Shown in pieces: positions 34,041 through 43,396 of a stretch of 64,000 nt of DNA. The translations under genes and the position numbers were made by a program. The first letter of the stretch is position 1. Every line of letters begins with the position of its first letter. Location of the stretch: the NCBI GenBank assembly GCA_016703025.1, contig JADJCV010000004.1:62001-126000 (forward strand), in the 5' to 3' direction. Origin of the DNA: Candidatus Avedoeria danica (lineage in GTDB: Bacteria; Chloroflexota; Anaerolineae; Epilineales; Epilineaceae). The notes under the pieces were generated by a model, which was not told where the DNA came from, searched no databases, and saw only the letters and a program-made list of their open reading frames with translations.

Positions 34041-36226
34041 CGGTCGGATCGTGCCACCGGTAGGTAGATCGTGCGGGTGCCGTCGACCGTCGCCGCCTGC
34101 GTCGACGTTGCGGTCGGCGTCGCCGTCCGCCGGGCGGTCGCCGTCGACGTCGGTGTGTACGCCTCCGCCGGCCACCACGGCGGCGCGTCCATCGACCACG
34201 GCGTGCGCGTCGGCCGGGGCGGCGGCGTCGGCCAGGCCGGGGTGGACGGCGGGGCGGCGGTCTGCGTCGGGCCGGCGGTGGGGGACGGCGGCGGCGTGAA
34301 CGAGAGCGGCGGCGGGCAGTTGCGCTCGCCGCGGCGGCAGGTGTAGTCGCGGCCGTGGAAGCGCTCGTCGGCCCACCAGCCGCCGAACGCGGCGCCGAGG
34401 TCGCGGAACGGGACGATGGCGCCGCCGACGACGTGTATCCGGTCGGCATCATCGATGCGCAGCGTCCAACGCGCCGTCTCGATCCCGTGCGGCGCCGTGC
34501 CGATGGGCAACCAGACGTCCGCCTGGATCACGATGCCGTCCGTTGCCGCATGCCGGAGCGTCGTGAGCGGGATGCGGGATGTGTGCTGTGACGCCGAAAG
34601 GCGCACTTGCTCGGTCGCGGCCACGAGGAGCTCCATCGTCCGGGCGTTGTGGATGAAGATGCCGACGTCCGCCGGCAGCACGCCGTCGTTGCCGATCGTG
34701 AACACGAACATCCGGCCGTCGCCCTCGCCCTCGACGGTGGCGGCGTTCAGCTCGATGTTCGGAGTCGCGGCCAGCAGATAGGTCGCGAAGCGCGTCCAGC
34801 GGTCGACGGCCGGCAGGATGCGGTCGGGCGGCGGGTTGAACGCCACCGCCAGGCTCGAGGCGACGGTGAAGGCGCCGGTGGCGCCCAGGCGGCGAACGAA
34901 GAGCGTGTCGTCGCTGCCGTACGTCTCCGGCGAGAAGGCGTAGGCGCCGCGGACCTTGTAGAACCAGTCCATCGTGCTGCCGTACGCGCCGTACAGGCCG
35001 CGCGCCGTCCAGACGTGCGGCGAGCCGTAGTAGCCGTTCGCCTCCGTCAGCTCGCTGCCCTTTGCCCCGAGCAGCTCGTACGTGCCGGCGTCCGGCAGCG
35101 GCGCGGAGGCGGAGTAGCCCCACGGATGGAGGAGGAGGTCCGTGCCGGAGTGGTAGGACACGGCCACCGCCAAGTGATCGATGCCGGCGGCGAAGTCCCG
35201 CACGGCGCGCGTCTCGGGCTCGGACCAGACGCTCGGTCCGCGATAGACCTCGGTGTCGACGTTCGCTTCGCCGCGGTCCCACAGCACATCGTAGTTCCGG
35301 TTCGGGTCCGTGCCGCCGATGGGGTCTTCCTCGATGCTGCCGTCCCCGTCCGCGTCGCCGAATGGCAGCGCTCGGGCCAAGCCGCCGAACGCACCGCTGA
35401 ACCGGCCGACGCCCATCTCCGGCGCGCCGGCCAGATGGCGCTGCCAGCCCTCGACGAACGGATTGTCCGGGTGGGCATCCGCCCAATCCGCCTCGAACAG
35501 CCAGCGGTCGACGCCGTACGCGCCAAGGCCGAAGCCGATGGGCGCGTCCTCGTCCGTGCGCCCGTCGCCGTCGTCGTCGCAACACGTCGGGTTGGCGGTC
35601 TTCCGCCAGGCCTGGTTGTCCACGAGCGCGAGCTCGTTGCCGTCCACGTTCACGCTCGGCACGAAGTACGCCGCCCGCGTGTCGACGAGGTAGGTGAGGA
35701 CGGGATCGACGCCGTAGCCCGCGACGAGCGTCCAAAGCGTGTGGAGCGGCACGGCGGCGCTGACGAGTTCGCGCGCGTGGTGCTGCCCGTCCGTGTACAT
35801 CGCCGGCCGATCGTCGACCGGCTGCCCAAGTCGCTCGTTGGCCACACGCGCCGCCAGGATCTCGCGCCCCTGCCACGACGTCCCGATCCGGTAGACCTCG
35901 ACGAGGTCGGGAAAGTCCGCTTCGAGCTGCCGCAGGAAGGCGTTCACCTGGGCCGGCGTGCCGTAGTGGTCGAAGCCGATCGCGTAGCCATCGGGCGCAG
36001 GCAGCTCGCCGGCCGCGCGGGCCTCGGCAGCGCGCTCGACGGCGGCCGTCGGCAGGGCGTCCGGCCCGAGCTCGCTCCACGGCGCGTCGCCTTCCAGGTA
36101 CGCGCCGAGGGGGCGCGGCTGGCGGGGGGCGGAGCGCGACGCGGGCGGGGGCGCGGCCCACATCGCGCCGAGGGCGAAGAGGGTGAGTGCGGTGGTGGCG
36201 AGGGCGATGGCGAAGCGAGGACGCAT
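34037..36226 (-). CDS. Secreted M14 zinc carboxypeptidase with C-terminal YLP tail
   Basis: A 729-residue exported metallopeptidase. After a signal peptide (ALATTALTLFALGAMWA) the M14 domain shows the zinc ligands HxxE in TDGQHHAREL and His in VSYHSGTDLL. The substrate-binding Asn-Arg lies in GGTDPNRNYDV and the catalytic Glu in AFSPETYG. Acidic Ca-type loops interrupt it (CCDDDGDGRTDEDAP, GDADGDGSIEED). A beta-sandwich-like region follows, then a long Pro/Thr spacer ending TIYLPVARSDR. It should trim C-terminal residues from peptides outside the cell. Its stop lies in the inverted repeat shared with the convergent gene. Confidence 0.9.
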   Translation of the reverse strand: MRPRFAIALATTALTLFALGAMWAAPPPASRSAPRQPRPLGAYLEGDAPWSELGPDALPTAAVERAAEARAAGELPAPDGYAIGFDHYGTPAQVNAFLRQLEADFPDLVEVYRIGTSWQGREILAARVANERLGQPVDDRPAMYTDGQHHARELVSAAVPLHTLWTLVAGYGVDPVLTYLVDTRAAYFVPSVNVDGNELALVDNQAWRKTANPTCCDDDGDGRTDEDAPIGFGLGAYGVDRWLFEADWADAHPDNPFVEGWQRHLAGAPEMGVGRFSGAFGGLARALPFGDADGDGSIEEDPIGGTDPNRNYDVLWDRGEANVDTEVYRGPSVWSEPETRAVRDFAAGIDHLAVAVSYHSGTDLLLHPWGYSASAPLPDAGTYELLGAKGSELTEANGYYGSPHVWTARGLYGAYGSTMDWFYKVRGAYAFSPETYGSDDTLFVRRLGATGAFTVASSLAVAFNPPPDRILPAVDRWTRFATYLLAATPNIELNAATVEGEGDGRMFVFTIGNDGVLPADVGIFIHNARTMELLVAATEQVRLSASQHTSRIPLTTLRHAATDGIVIQADVWLPIGTAPHGIETARWTLRIDDADRIHVVGGAIVPFRDLGAAFGGWWADERFHGRDYTCRRGERNCPPPLSFTPPPSPTAGPTQTAAPPSTPAWPTPPPRPTRTPWSMDAPPWWPAEAYTPTSTATARRTATPTATSTQAATVDGTRTIYLPVARSDR

Positions 36227-36265
36227 GGGCGGTTCCGTTGGGGTGAGGAACCGAATTGTAGCCGC

Positions 36266-36802
36266 CTACGGTGTCGGCCAAGGCTCGCACGCCGCCCCGA
36301 GCGGTTCGATCAACCGCACCCCGCGTTCGCGCGTGATCTCGGCATGCTCGTCCGCGCTCGCGAAGACCGCCACGCGTCCGGTGCGGCTGTCCGAGGCGAC
36401 GAGCGGTTCGCCGCGCAGGAGGAACGTCGGATCCTCCGGCATGCGGCGGTTCCAGGCCCATTGCGACAAGTGTCCGGCGGCGCCGACCCAGCGGCGGACA
36501 GCGGGATCGAGGCTGAACGTCAGGATCTCGGCCGGCGTGTCGTCCAGCTCGCCCCAGCGGACCAGGGAAGCGTAGCGGTCGATGAGGAACGGGCGGAGGC
36601 GCTCGAGGGCGCTCGGCCAAAGCGGTGCGTCGGGCAGGGAGAGGCGGACGATCCGATAGGGGATCGCGCACTGGAACGCGTCGGCATGCGCGTCGGCGAA
36701 GGCCACGAGGGCCTGCCATTGGCGGTCACCGTAGTCCGTCGGGTGGTAGCGCCGGCGGCCGTCGGGCCGGAGAGGGGTGTGTGCGGCGGTGGGGGAGGAC
36801 AC
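36266..36802 (-). CDS. Unknown 178-residue protein
   Basis: A soluble protein with no signal peptide. Segments are DRQWQALVAFADAHADAF, LSLPDAPLWPSALERLRPFL, GAAGHLSQWAWNRRMPED and VAVFASADEHAEITRERGV. I do not recognise it. The GTG at 36802 is preferred because CCAAGGAGCC lies just upstream; the frame extends 14 codons further without a ribosome site. It is upstream of the M14 peptidase gene on the same strand, 39 bases away. Confidence 0.55.
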   Translation of the reverse strand: MSSPTAAHTPLRPDGRRRYHPTDYGDRQWQALVAFADAHADAFQCAIPYRIVRLSLPDAPLWPSALERLRPFLIDRYASLVRWGELDDTPAEILTFSLDPAVRRWVGAAGHLSQWAWNRRMPEDPTFLLRGEPLVASDSRTGRVAVFASADEHAEITRERGVRLIEPLGAACEPWPTP

Positions 36803-36974
36803 AGGTCGGCTCCTTGGACGGGACGGGGCGGGGGGCGACAGCAAGGAACGTGCCGTGGGTGTACGTGGCGGAGAGATGGGGGTTGCACGCCGCCTCGACC
36901 AACCGATGTGTCTGGCGCACGGTGGCTGATGGGCCGAAGTCCGTCCGGCTCGCCCCAGCCCACGTGAACAGCAA

Positions 36975-37004
36975 GGGAGGCGGGGACACCGCGCCCCGCC
37001 TCCC
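36975..37004. terminator. Strong GC hairpin
   Basis: GGGAGGCGGGG (36975-36985) pairs perfectly with CCCCGCCTCCC (36994-37004) around an 8-base loop, downstream of the minus-strand secreted protein ending at 37065. There is no T-tract, so it is termination-like rather than proven intrinsic. The rest of 36803-37064 shows no gene. Confidence 0.55.
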
Positions 37005-37064
37005 TCGACCCTGCCGATTCAAGTCAAACCGCCGAACCACGCGCCGCACGCAGCGCATGGCCGA

Positions 37065-38192
37065 TCACTCCGTGACGAGTACCCGGATCGGCGGCAGCGG
37101 GATCCCGTTCACGCGGACCTTCGTCCCGACGACGTCCGCGTTGCCGCTCACGTCGTCCTGCCACACGACGAGCCACTGGCCGTCGCTGAGCACGGTGGCC
37201 GCCGCAGCGCGCTGTGCGCCCGTGCCGCCGCCGACGATCCGCTCCGGGCCGACGCCGGCACCGTTCGAGCGCAGGCGCTGGAGGACGACGTCGGGGCCCG
37301 TCGTCGCATCGTCGCGGTTGAACAGAAGGAGGTTGTAGGCATCGCGCTCGAAGTCCGCCGTCGCCGTCGCCAGCAGGAACGGCGCGTACTCGTCGACGGC
37401 CGGATCGTTGACGACCGGGAAGAGCGTGCCGCGCGGCAGCCCGCTCTCGGTCATGCGCGCGCCGAAGATGTCCTTCTGCGTCGCGGCCTCGGCGACGTGC
37501 GTGAAGAGCACGAGGTAGTCCGTTCGCGGGTCGAGGACGTCGACCGTGATCACGGGCTCGCTCGAAACGCCCGGGCCCTTGGCGAGGCCGAAGGCGACGC
37601 CGCGCGCCGTGAGCGCCTTCGTGAGGCGCATGCCCAGGACATCGCCCTCGTCGGCGCTGTCGTCGCCGAACACCAGGAGGTAGCCGCTGGCCGTGGCGAT
37701 CAGGCTCGGGTTCAGCTGGTTGCCGATTCCGCCCGCCACCACGATCGGCGTGCCGCGCGTGCGGCCGTTGGGGAAGACACGCTGGGCGTAGACGTCGTAG
37801 TCCGCCGCGTCCGGCGCCTTCTCGCTCCAGACCACGATGTCGCCGGCAATGTAAGGTGCGCGCTGATCGCCCTTCTTGCCCGCGTTCGCGCCCGTGCCGG
37901 TGGCGCCGGTGAACGGCCACTCGCCGCTCTCGGCGCTCGGGATCGCGTAGCCGTTCGTCCGCACGCGCTTGGCGAACAGCTCATGGCCACTGCCGCGGTC
38001 CTCGGTCCAGACCACGAGCTCGTCGCTGCTGGGCAGCGGCGCGATGAACGGGTCCAACTGGTCGCGCCCAACGACCACCGGCGGCGCGGCGGTCGGCGCT
38101 GGCGGCGTCTGGGCGGCGGCCGAGCCGTGTCCCAGAGACGCGCCGATGACGAGCACGGTGCTTGCCAACAAGATCACTCGACGGATGTTCAC
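37065..38192 (-). CDS. Secreted propeller-like repeat protein of unknown function
   Basis: A 375-residue exported protein with signal peptide VILLASTVLVIGASLGHGSAAAQ and a short Pro/Ala spacer. It has five or six similar blades: ELVVWTEDRGSGHELFAKRVRTNG, DIVVWSEKAPDAADYDVYAQRVFPNG and WLVVWQDDVSGNADVVGTKVRVNG are clear copies in part (DxxxxxVxxNG). This resembles WD40-like/TolB-type propellers. No catalytic motif. The GTG at 38192 has GAGGAA upstream. The unusual repeat cluster at 38331-38389 lies in its upstream region. Confidence 0.68.
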   Translation of the reverse strand: MNIRRVILLASTVLVIGASLGHGSAAAQTPPAPTAAPPVVVGRDQLDPFIAPLPSSDELVVWTEDRGSGHELFAKRVRTNGYAIPSAESGEWPFTGATGTGANAGKKGDQRAPYIAGDIVVWSEKAPDAADYDVYAQRVFPNGRTRGTPIVVAGGIGNQLNPSLIATASGYLLVFGDDSADEGDVLGMRLTKALTARGVAFGLAKGPGVSSEPVITVDVLDPRTDYLVLFTHVAEAATQKDIFGARMTESGLPRGTLFPVVNDPAVDEYAPFLLATATADFERDAYNLLLFNRDDATTGPDVVLQRLRSNGAGVGPERIVGGGTGAQRAAAATVLSDGQWLVVWQDDVSGNADVVGTKVRVNGIPLPPIRVLVTE

Positions 38193-38330
38193 GCAGTTCC
38201 TCCCCCTATCGCTGACGGATCAATCGTTTCGGTCGATGCGGCCACGCTCGCACCTCGTGCGCCCCGCCCGTGGGGCCTGACTCCGCCGCCGCCGGCCGCG
38301 GCGGCGCATCCATCGGGCTGCTCGGCGCAT

Positions 38331-38389
38331 GACAGTGCTAACGGTTGTCACCCTGTGACACGTTCACGCTGACCAACGGTTGCACTGTC
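38331..38389. promoter_or_regulatory. Nested repeat cluster upstream of the propeller-like gene
   Basis: Outer inverted arms GACAGTGC (38331-38338) and GCACTGTC (38382-38389) enclose two direct AACGGTTG copies (38340-38347, 38375-38382). Inside lies TGTCAC-CCT-GTGACA (38346-38360), a perfect dyad. Further GTTCAC and CTGACC half-sites lie between. Layout fits a multi-site operator or attachment site. Confidence 0.45.
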
Positions 38390-38437
38390 GCTCCGGATAC
38401 GGGCGCCGTTACGGATTGGACAGCGGGAACCGCCCCG

Positions 38438-40591
38438 CTAGCGCCGAAACCCTGCCCGATAGAGCTCCCCCCCCGACAGCCACCACAACTCCGCCGCACC
38501 CTCATCCCAGAAGACGCCCTGCAGCGCGCGAATCCGCCCGCGCGCGTCGTCGCTCCCGGGCTCGGCGGCCGGCAGGATCGGCAGCGCGTGCTGCGCCTCG
38601 AACGCGCCGTCCGCGCCGAGCGCCACGATCCGCCCGCGCGCGGCATCCGCGACGAGCACGCGGCCGGCCGTCGGGCTCGTGTAGAGAGCCAACGTGCCGT
38701 CCAGCCCGCCCGGCACATCAGTCGCGGTGAACGGGGCCGGCTCGCCTTCGCTGAATCGACGGATCGCACCGCCGGGCAGGAGCACGAAGACCGTGCCGTC
38801 GATCGCCATGTCCGTCGCCTGCGCCAGATCGACCCGCTCCGTCAGCCACGCCTCGGCGGCCGCGAACGACGGGCCCGGCGCGGCCGCGTAGCGTGAGATC
38901 CCGTTGGCCGTGTCCACGCCGTACAGGCTCCCGTCGTAGCCGCCGATCGCCCGCGTGCCCTGCGCCAGGCCGCCCGCCACCGCCAGCGGCCGCGCCGCAA
39001 CGCCCTCGATCGCCCAGAGCCGCCCCGTCGCGTCGAGCGCCACCACCTGCCCTGCCGCCCCGCCGGCGGTCCCTCCGGCCAGCGGCAGCCACGCCAGGTC
39101 GATCAGATCCCCCACGGGCTGGCCGTTCACGTGCACGCCGGATTGCAGCGCGGGCAGCACCCCCGCTGCCGTCACGGCCTCCACGACGCCATTGGCGACG
39201 TTCAGCACGTAGCGCGCCTCGCCCACCGCCACCATGCGCCGCGGTTCGCTGTCCGCGCCCTGCACGCGCGCGACCCCGGCCGCATCGGTCAACCGCACCA
39301 TGCCCGCATCCTGCGCCGGATCGATCGGCGCCATCGTGGCGACCGGCACCGCCGCACCGGCGCTGCCCGCGTCGTTTGATGTGCCCGGCCGTGTGCCTTC
39401 CGGAGCGCGCTCGACCGCACCTTCGGCCGCGCCGAGCGGCGCCGTCCCTCCGATCGCCGCCGCGCCACCCGCCGGCGCCATGCCGTCCGGCCCGGCCCCG
39501 GTCGCGTCACCCGACGGGACGCTCTGCCGCAGGCGGTCGAAGCCCGCGCGGATGCCGCCCGGCTGGCGGGCGAGCACGGCCAGCGCGGCGATCAGGACGA
39601 GCGGCGGCAGGAGCACGGCCGCCGTCGCCAACAGCCGCGACCACTCCGTTCGATCGCGGGACTCGAGCCGCCGTGGGAACAGCGCCAGGAACAGCCGCGC
39701 CGCCGACCGCCCGGCCCGCCCGCCGACCGCCCGCCACGGCACGCCCGACAGCGCATCGCGCGCGCTTCGTGCGCCGCGCCGCACCGCCGCGTCGACCGGA
39801 TTGCCGGCCGCCGAGCGATCGGCCGCAGCGCCCGTCCAGCGCACCGGCACCGGCATCGGCGCGCGGTGCTCGGGCGTTGTCGTGGGCGTCGGTGCCGGAG
39901 CCGGTGCCGGTGTCGTCTGGGCAAACGCCACGACGACCGCGGCCGACGGCGGGGACACCGCGGTCGACAGCGCCGCCGCCCAGCGCGGGATCGGCGTGGC
40001 GAACAGCGCGGCCACGACGCCCTCGCTCAGCGTTCCGTCCGCGTCGGCGGTGGCGAGGAGCAGCACGAGGCCGCGCCGATAGCCGCTCGGCTCCCAGCGC
40101 GTCCAGTGCAGGATCGGCTCGAGCTGGCCCGGCCGGCCGAGCGGCGGACGCATCGGGTCGTCGCTCAAGATCACGCCGTCCAAGCCGCGGCGCTGCGCCC
40201 GGCCAACCGGCAGCCCGTCGGCGGACGACGCGAACGCCAGCAGCGATCCGACCTCGGCCAGGAGGACCTCGTCGCCGTCCGCCACGGCGACGCTGACGGC
40301 CGCCGTCAGCCCGCGGGCACCGGGCGGCTGGCTGGCCGCCCGCGCCCGGAGCGCGGCATCGGCGGCCAGGATGGCGGTGCGCATGCGCGCCGTCGTGCTC
40401 CCCGACGCCGTCGCCAACGCGTCGACGAGCGTCGCGACCAGCGCCGCCTCGTGCCCATCGCGCCCGGCCTCGTCGCCGGATACGGATACCAGCGCCGCCA
40501 CGTGCAGCCGCCGGCCGCGCAGCCGAAGGGCGCCGGCGGCGGTGGCGGACGGGCGCCCGGCACGGAGGAGGGCAGGGGCGGGCAGGGTCAT
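38438..40591 (-). CDS. Membrane protein: PP2C-like N-terminal half, one span, propeller-like C-terminal half
   Basis: A 717-residue protein. Residues 1-230 loosely recall a phosphatase-2C-type sandwich (HEAALVATLVDALATASG, LTAAVSVAVADGDEVLLAEVGSLLAF, RRGLVLLLATADADGTLSEGV) but lack clear metal-binding aspartates. A transmembrane helix (LLATAAVLLPPLVLIAALAVLA) lies near residue 360, then a Gly/Ala/Pro spacer. The C-terminal 260 residues are NHL/propeller-like (RYVLNVANGVVEAV, GSLYGVDTANGISRY, GRVLVADAARGRIVALGADG). The fold reading is inference; the family is not named. It may be an inactive phosphatase coupled to an outside sensor. The ATG at 40591 has only a weak GGTGAAG site upstream. Confidence 0.6.
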   Translation of the reverse strand: MTLPAPALLRAGRPSATAAGALRLRGRRLHVAALVSVSGDEAGRDGHEAALVATLVDALATASGSTTARMRTAILAADAALRARAASQPPGARGLTAAVSVAVADGDEVLLAEVGSLLAFASSADGLPVGRAQRRGLDGVILSDDPMRPPLGRPGQLEPILHWTRWEPSGYRRGLVLLLATADADGTLSEGVVAALFATPIPRWAAALSTAVSPPSAAVVVAFAQTTPAPAPAPTPTTTPEHRAPMPVPVRWTGAAADRSAAGNPVDAAVRRGARSARDALSGVPWRAVGGRAGRSAARLFLALFPRRLESRDRTEWSRLLATAAVLLPPLVLIAALAVLARQPGGIRAGFDRLRQSVPSGDATGAGPDGMAPAGGAAAIGGTAPLGAAEGAVERAPEGTRPGTSNDAGSAGAAVPVATMAPIDPAQDAGMVRLTDAAGVARVQGADSEPRRMVAVGEARYVLNVANGVVEAVTAAGVLPALQSGVHVNGQPVGDLIDLAWLPLAGGTAGGAAGQVVALDATGRLWAIEGVAARPLAVAGGLAQGTRAIGGYDGSLYGVDTANGISRYAAAPGPSFAAAEAWLTERVDLAQATDMAIDGTVFVLLPGGAIRRFSEGEPAPFTATDVPGGLDGTLALYTSPTAGRVLVADAARGRIVALGADGAFEAQHALPILPAAEPGSDDARGRIRALQGVFWDEGAAELWWLSGGELYRAGFRR

Positions 40592-40645
40592 CGCGGCTTC
40601 ACCCCATGCGCCCACAAGATGACGGGCCGCTGCAACCCCATCCAA

Positions 40646-40687
40646 CCCCCGCGTAGGGGCGACGCATGCGCCGCCCCTACGCGGGGG
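40646..40687. repeat. 42-base near-perfect palindrome of the GTAGGGGC family
   Basis: CCCCCGCGTAGGGGCG (40646-40661) pairs with CGCCCCTACGCGGGGG (40672-40687) around a core GACGCATGCGCC. A sister copy sits 50 bases to the right (40733-40754). Located between guaA and the next minus-strand gene. Confidence 0.8.
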
Positions 40688-40732
40688 TACATGGCGTGGT
40701 TGGGGTGCCGGCATCTGGGGCGGGTATCGCGG

Positions 40733-40754
40733 AGGGACGCATGCGTCGCCCCTA
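40733..40754. repeat. Second GACGCATGCGTC hairpin copy, containing the guaA stop
   Basis: The palindrome GACGCATGCGTC (40736-40747) is followed by GCCCCTAC; the CTA is the TAG stop of guaA read on the minus strand. Same core as the copy at 40646-40687. Confidence 0.7.
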
Positions 40755-42311
40755 CAACCACTCGATGGTGCCGGGCGGCTTGGAGGTGATGTCGTACACC
40801 ACCCGGTTCACGCCGTGGACCTCGTTCACGATGCGGTTGGCGATCCGGCCGAGGAGGGCGTGCGGGAGCTTGGCCCAGTCGGCGGTCATGCCGTCGGTGC
40901 TCGTGACGGCGCGTACGGCCACCATGCGGCCGTACGTGCGCTGGTCGCCCATCACGCCGACGGAGCGGATGGGGGTGAGGACGGCGAAGTACTGCCACGG
41001 GGCCTCGTCGCCGAGGCCGGGGGCGGCGCGCTCGATCTCGTGGCGGACGATCTGGTCGGCGGCGCGCAGGACGGCCAGGCCTTCGGGCTCGACGGCGCCG
41101 AGGTGGCGGACGGCGAGGCCGGGGCCGGGGAAGGGCTGGCGCTGGACGGTCGGCTCCGGCAGGCCGAGCTCGCGACCGACGGCGCGCACCTCGTCCTTGA
41201 AGAGAAAGCGCAGCGGCTCGATGATCTCGAACTCGATGTCCTCCGGCAGACCGCCGACGTTGTGGTGCGTCTTGATCTTGTGGGCCGCGGCCGTGTCGGA
41301 GCTGCTGGCCGACTCGATGACATCCGGGTAGAGCGTGCCCTGTGCCAGATAGCGAAACTCGCCGACGGCCGCCGCCTCGCGCTCGAAGACGCGGATGAAC
41401 GTCTCCCCGATCACCTTGCGCTTTTGCTCGGGGTCGTCGACGCCGGCCAGGGCGCCGAGGAACGTGTCGGCGGCGTCGACGGTGCGGCACGGGATCTCGA
41501 GGTCGCGGCACAGCGCCTCGACCTCCAGGCGCTCCCCCTCGCGCAGCAGGCCGTGGTCGATGAAGAGCGCCATCATCCTGTCCCCGACCGCCTGATGGAC
41601 GAGCGCCGCCATGACGGACGAGTCGACGCCGCCCGAGAGCGCGACGAGGACGCGGTCGCCGCCGATCTGCGTGCGCAGTTCGTCGAGCGTGGTCGCGATG
41701 AAGTGGGCCGGCGTCCAGTCGCCGTCGCAGCCGCAGACGCCGCGGACGAAGTTGCGCAGCAGCTTGGCGCCTTGCGGCGTGTGCGCCACCTCGGGGTGGA
41801 ACTGGACGGCGTAGTACCCCCGGTCGAGGTCGCCCATGATCGCGTACGGCGAGTTGTCCGTGTGTCCAAGGCTCCGAAAGCCCGGCGGCAACGCCTCGAC
41901 GCGGTCGCCGTGGTTCATCCATGCGGCGATGTGGCGGGGCAGGTCGTTGAACAGCGCCACACCGCCGTCGAGCTCGACCTCGGCGGAGCCGTACTCGCGG
42001 TGCGCCGAAGCGGCCACCGCGCCCCCGAGATCGTGCGCCAGGAGTTGCATGCCGTAGCAGATTCCGAGAACGGGCAGGCCGCTGGCAAGGATCGTCGGCT
42101 GCAGCGTCGGCGCGCCGGCGTCGTACACGCTGTCCGGCCCGCCCGAGAGCACGAAGCCCTTGGGGTTGAGGGCGGCGATCCGCTCCGGCGGCGCGTTCCA
42201 CGGCACGAGCTCGCAGTAGACGCCCTGCTCGCGGATGCGGCGGCAGATGAGCTGGGCGGTCTGGCCGCCGAAGTCGATGACGGCAATCGTGTCGGTGGTT
42301 GGGTGGTCCAT
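40752..42311 (-). CDS. guaA: GMP synthase (glutamine-hydrolysing)
   Basis: A 519-residue enzyme converting XMP to GMP with ATP and glutamine. The class I amidotransferase domain has the nucleophile Cys in GICYGMQLL and the His-Glu pair in QFHPEVAHT. The ATP-pyrophosphatase domain has the P-loop VALSGGVDSSV. The dimerisation end has PFPGPGLAVR and the final segment PPGTIEWL, all diagnostic. Full length. The ATG at 42311 has CGAGGG upstream. The stop lies inside an intergenic hairpin. The promoter gap shared with the divergent membrane gene is about 235 bases and contains a doubled GCGAGGACGGA. Confidence 0.98.
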   Translation of the reverse strand: MDHPTTDTIAVIDFGGQTAQLICRRIREQGVYCELVPWNAPPERIAALNPKGFVLSGGPDSVYDAGAPTLQPTILASGLPVLGICYGMQLLAHDLGGAVAASAHREYGSAEVELDGGVALFNDLPRHIAAWMNHGDRVEALPPGFRSLGHTDNSPYAIMGDLDRGYYAVQFHPEVAHTPQGAKLLRNFVRGVCGCDGDWTPAHFIATTLDELRTQIGGDRVLVALSGGVDSSVMAALVHQAVGDRMMALFIDHGLLREGERLEVEALCRDLEIPCRTVDAADTFLGALAGVDDPEQKRKVIGETFIRVFEREAAAVGEFRYLAQGTLYPDVIESASSSDTAAAHKIKTHHNVGGLPEDIEFEIIEPLRFLFKDEVRAVGRELGLPEPTVQRQPFPGPGLAVRHLGAVEPEGLAVLRAADQIVRHEIERAAPGLGDEAPWQYFAVLTPIRSVGVMGDQRTYGRMVAVRAVTSTDGMTADWAKLPHALLGRIANRIVNEVHGVNRVVYDITSKPPGTIEWL

Positions 42312-42547
42312 CGATCCCTCGCAGCGCGGCACGGACGCCGTCTGAATCACGCGGATGAACGGTGCGGACGAATCCGGTTGGCACGGGAATATTGTTGGCG
42401 GGGGTTGCACGGGGCAAGTCCTGCCGCATTCCCACCACAATCCGTCTTGGCGAGGACGGATTCGCGAGGACGGACGCCACCACATTCCGGCGGATGGGTC
42501 TATCTTCTCCGCCGGCCACCGAACCGACGCAAGGAGAGGAGTCGAGG

Positions 42548-43396
42548 ATGCCCGCGCCCGAGATCCGCCCAGACCACCCGATGTCCGCGCCCGGCAGCCC
42601 GCCGGCGGGCGCCCGCCGGTGGCTGTGGCTCACCGCACCGCTCGCCGTCCTCGTGGCCGCCGCCTCGATCGTCGGCCTGGCCGTGCCGGGCTTCTATCGC
42701 GACCCGGTCGCCTGGTCGACGCAGGCTGTGGCCCAGGACGCGGCGGACCTGGCGTACGTGCTCCCGGTGCTCGTCGTCAGTGCGCTGTTCGCGGCGCGCG
42801 GCTCGCTGCGCGGCTGGCTGGTCTGGCTCGGCGCGCTGTCCTACCTGGTCTACACGTTCGTCATCTACGCCTTCGCCGTCCAGCACAACCGCCTGTTCCT
42901 CGTCTACGTGGCAGCGCTCGGCTGCGCGCTCTGGGCGCTGATCGGCGGGTTGGCGCAGACGGACTGGGACGATGTGAAGGCCGGCTTCTCGCCGCGCGCA
43001 CCGGTCAGGGCGATGGGCGTGCTGCTGCTCGTCCCCGCCGTCCTGTTCACGCTCCTCTGGCTGTCCGAGGAGGTGCCCGCGGCGCTGGCCGGCACGGTGC
43101 CGCAGGGCGTCGTGGACAACGGCGTGCCGACGAACCCGGTCCACGTCATCGACCTGTCCATGATGCTGCCGGCGATGGCGATCGTCGGCTGGTGGGCTTG
43201 GCGGAAGCGGGCGATCGGCTACGGCTTGGCGCCCGTGCTCCTCGTGAACACGCTGTTTCAGAACGCGGCGATCGCGACGATGATGGCGTTCGCGCTGCGC
43301 GCCGGACTGCCGGCGGAACCGGTGATGATGGCGGTGTTCGCCGGGATGGGCGCGACCGTGCTCGCGGCGCTCGTGTGGTACCTGCGGGCGCCGTAG
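42548..43396 (+). CDS. Polytopic membrane protein of unknown function
   Basis: A 282-residue protein with about seven hydrophobic helices (LTAPLAVLVAAASIVGLAVPGF, LAYVLPVLVVSALFAA, MGVLLLVPAVLFTLLWL, MMLPAMAIVGWWAW). A loop between spans carries SEEVPAALAGTVPQG and NPVHVIDLS. I do not know a function. The ATG at 42548 has AAGGAGAGGAG upstream. A TATCTT -10-like box at 42501-42506 precedes it. Single gene, divergent from guaA. Confidence 0.7.
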   Translation: MPAPEIRPDHPMSAPGSPPAGARRWLWLTAPLAVLVAAASIVGLAVPGFYRDPVAWSTQAVAQDAADLAYVLPVLVVSALFAARGSLRGWLVWLGALSYLVYTFVIYAFAVQHNRLFLVYVAALGCALWALIGGLAQTDWDDVKAGFSPRAPVRAMGVLLLVPAVLFTLLWLSEEVPAALAGTVPQGVVDNGVPTNPVHVIDLSMMLPAMAIVGWWAWRKRAIGYGLAPVLLVNTLFQNAAIATMMAFALRAGLPAEPVMMAVFAGMGATVLAALVWYLRAP

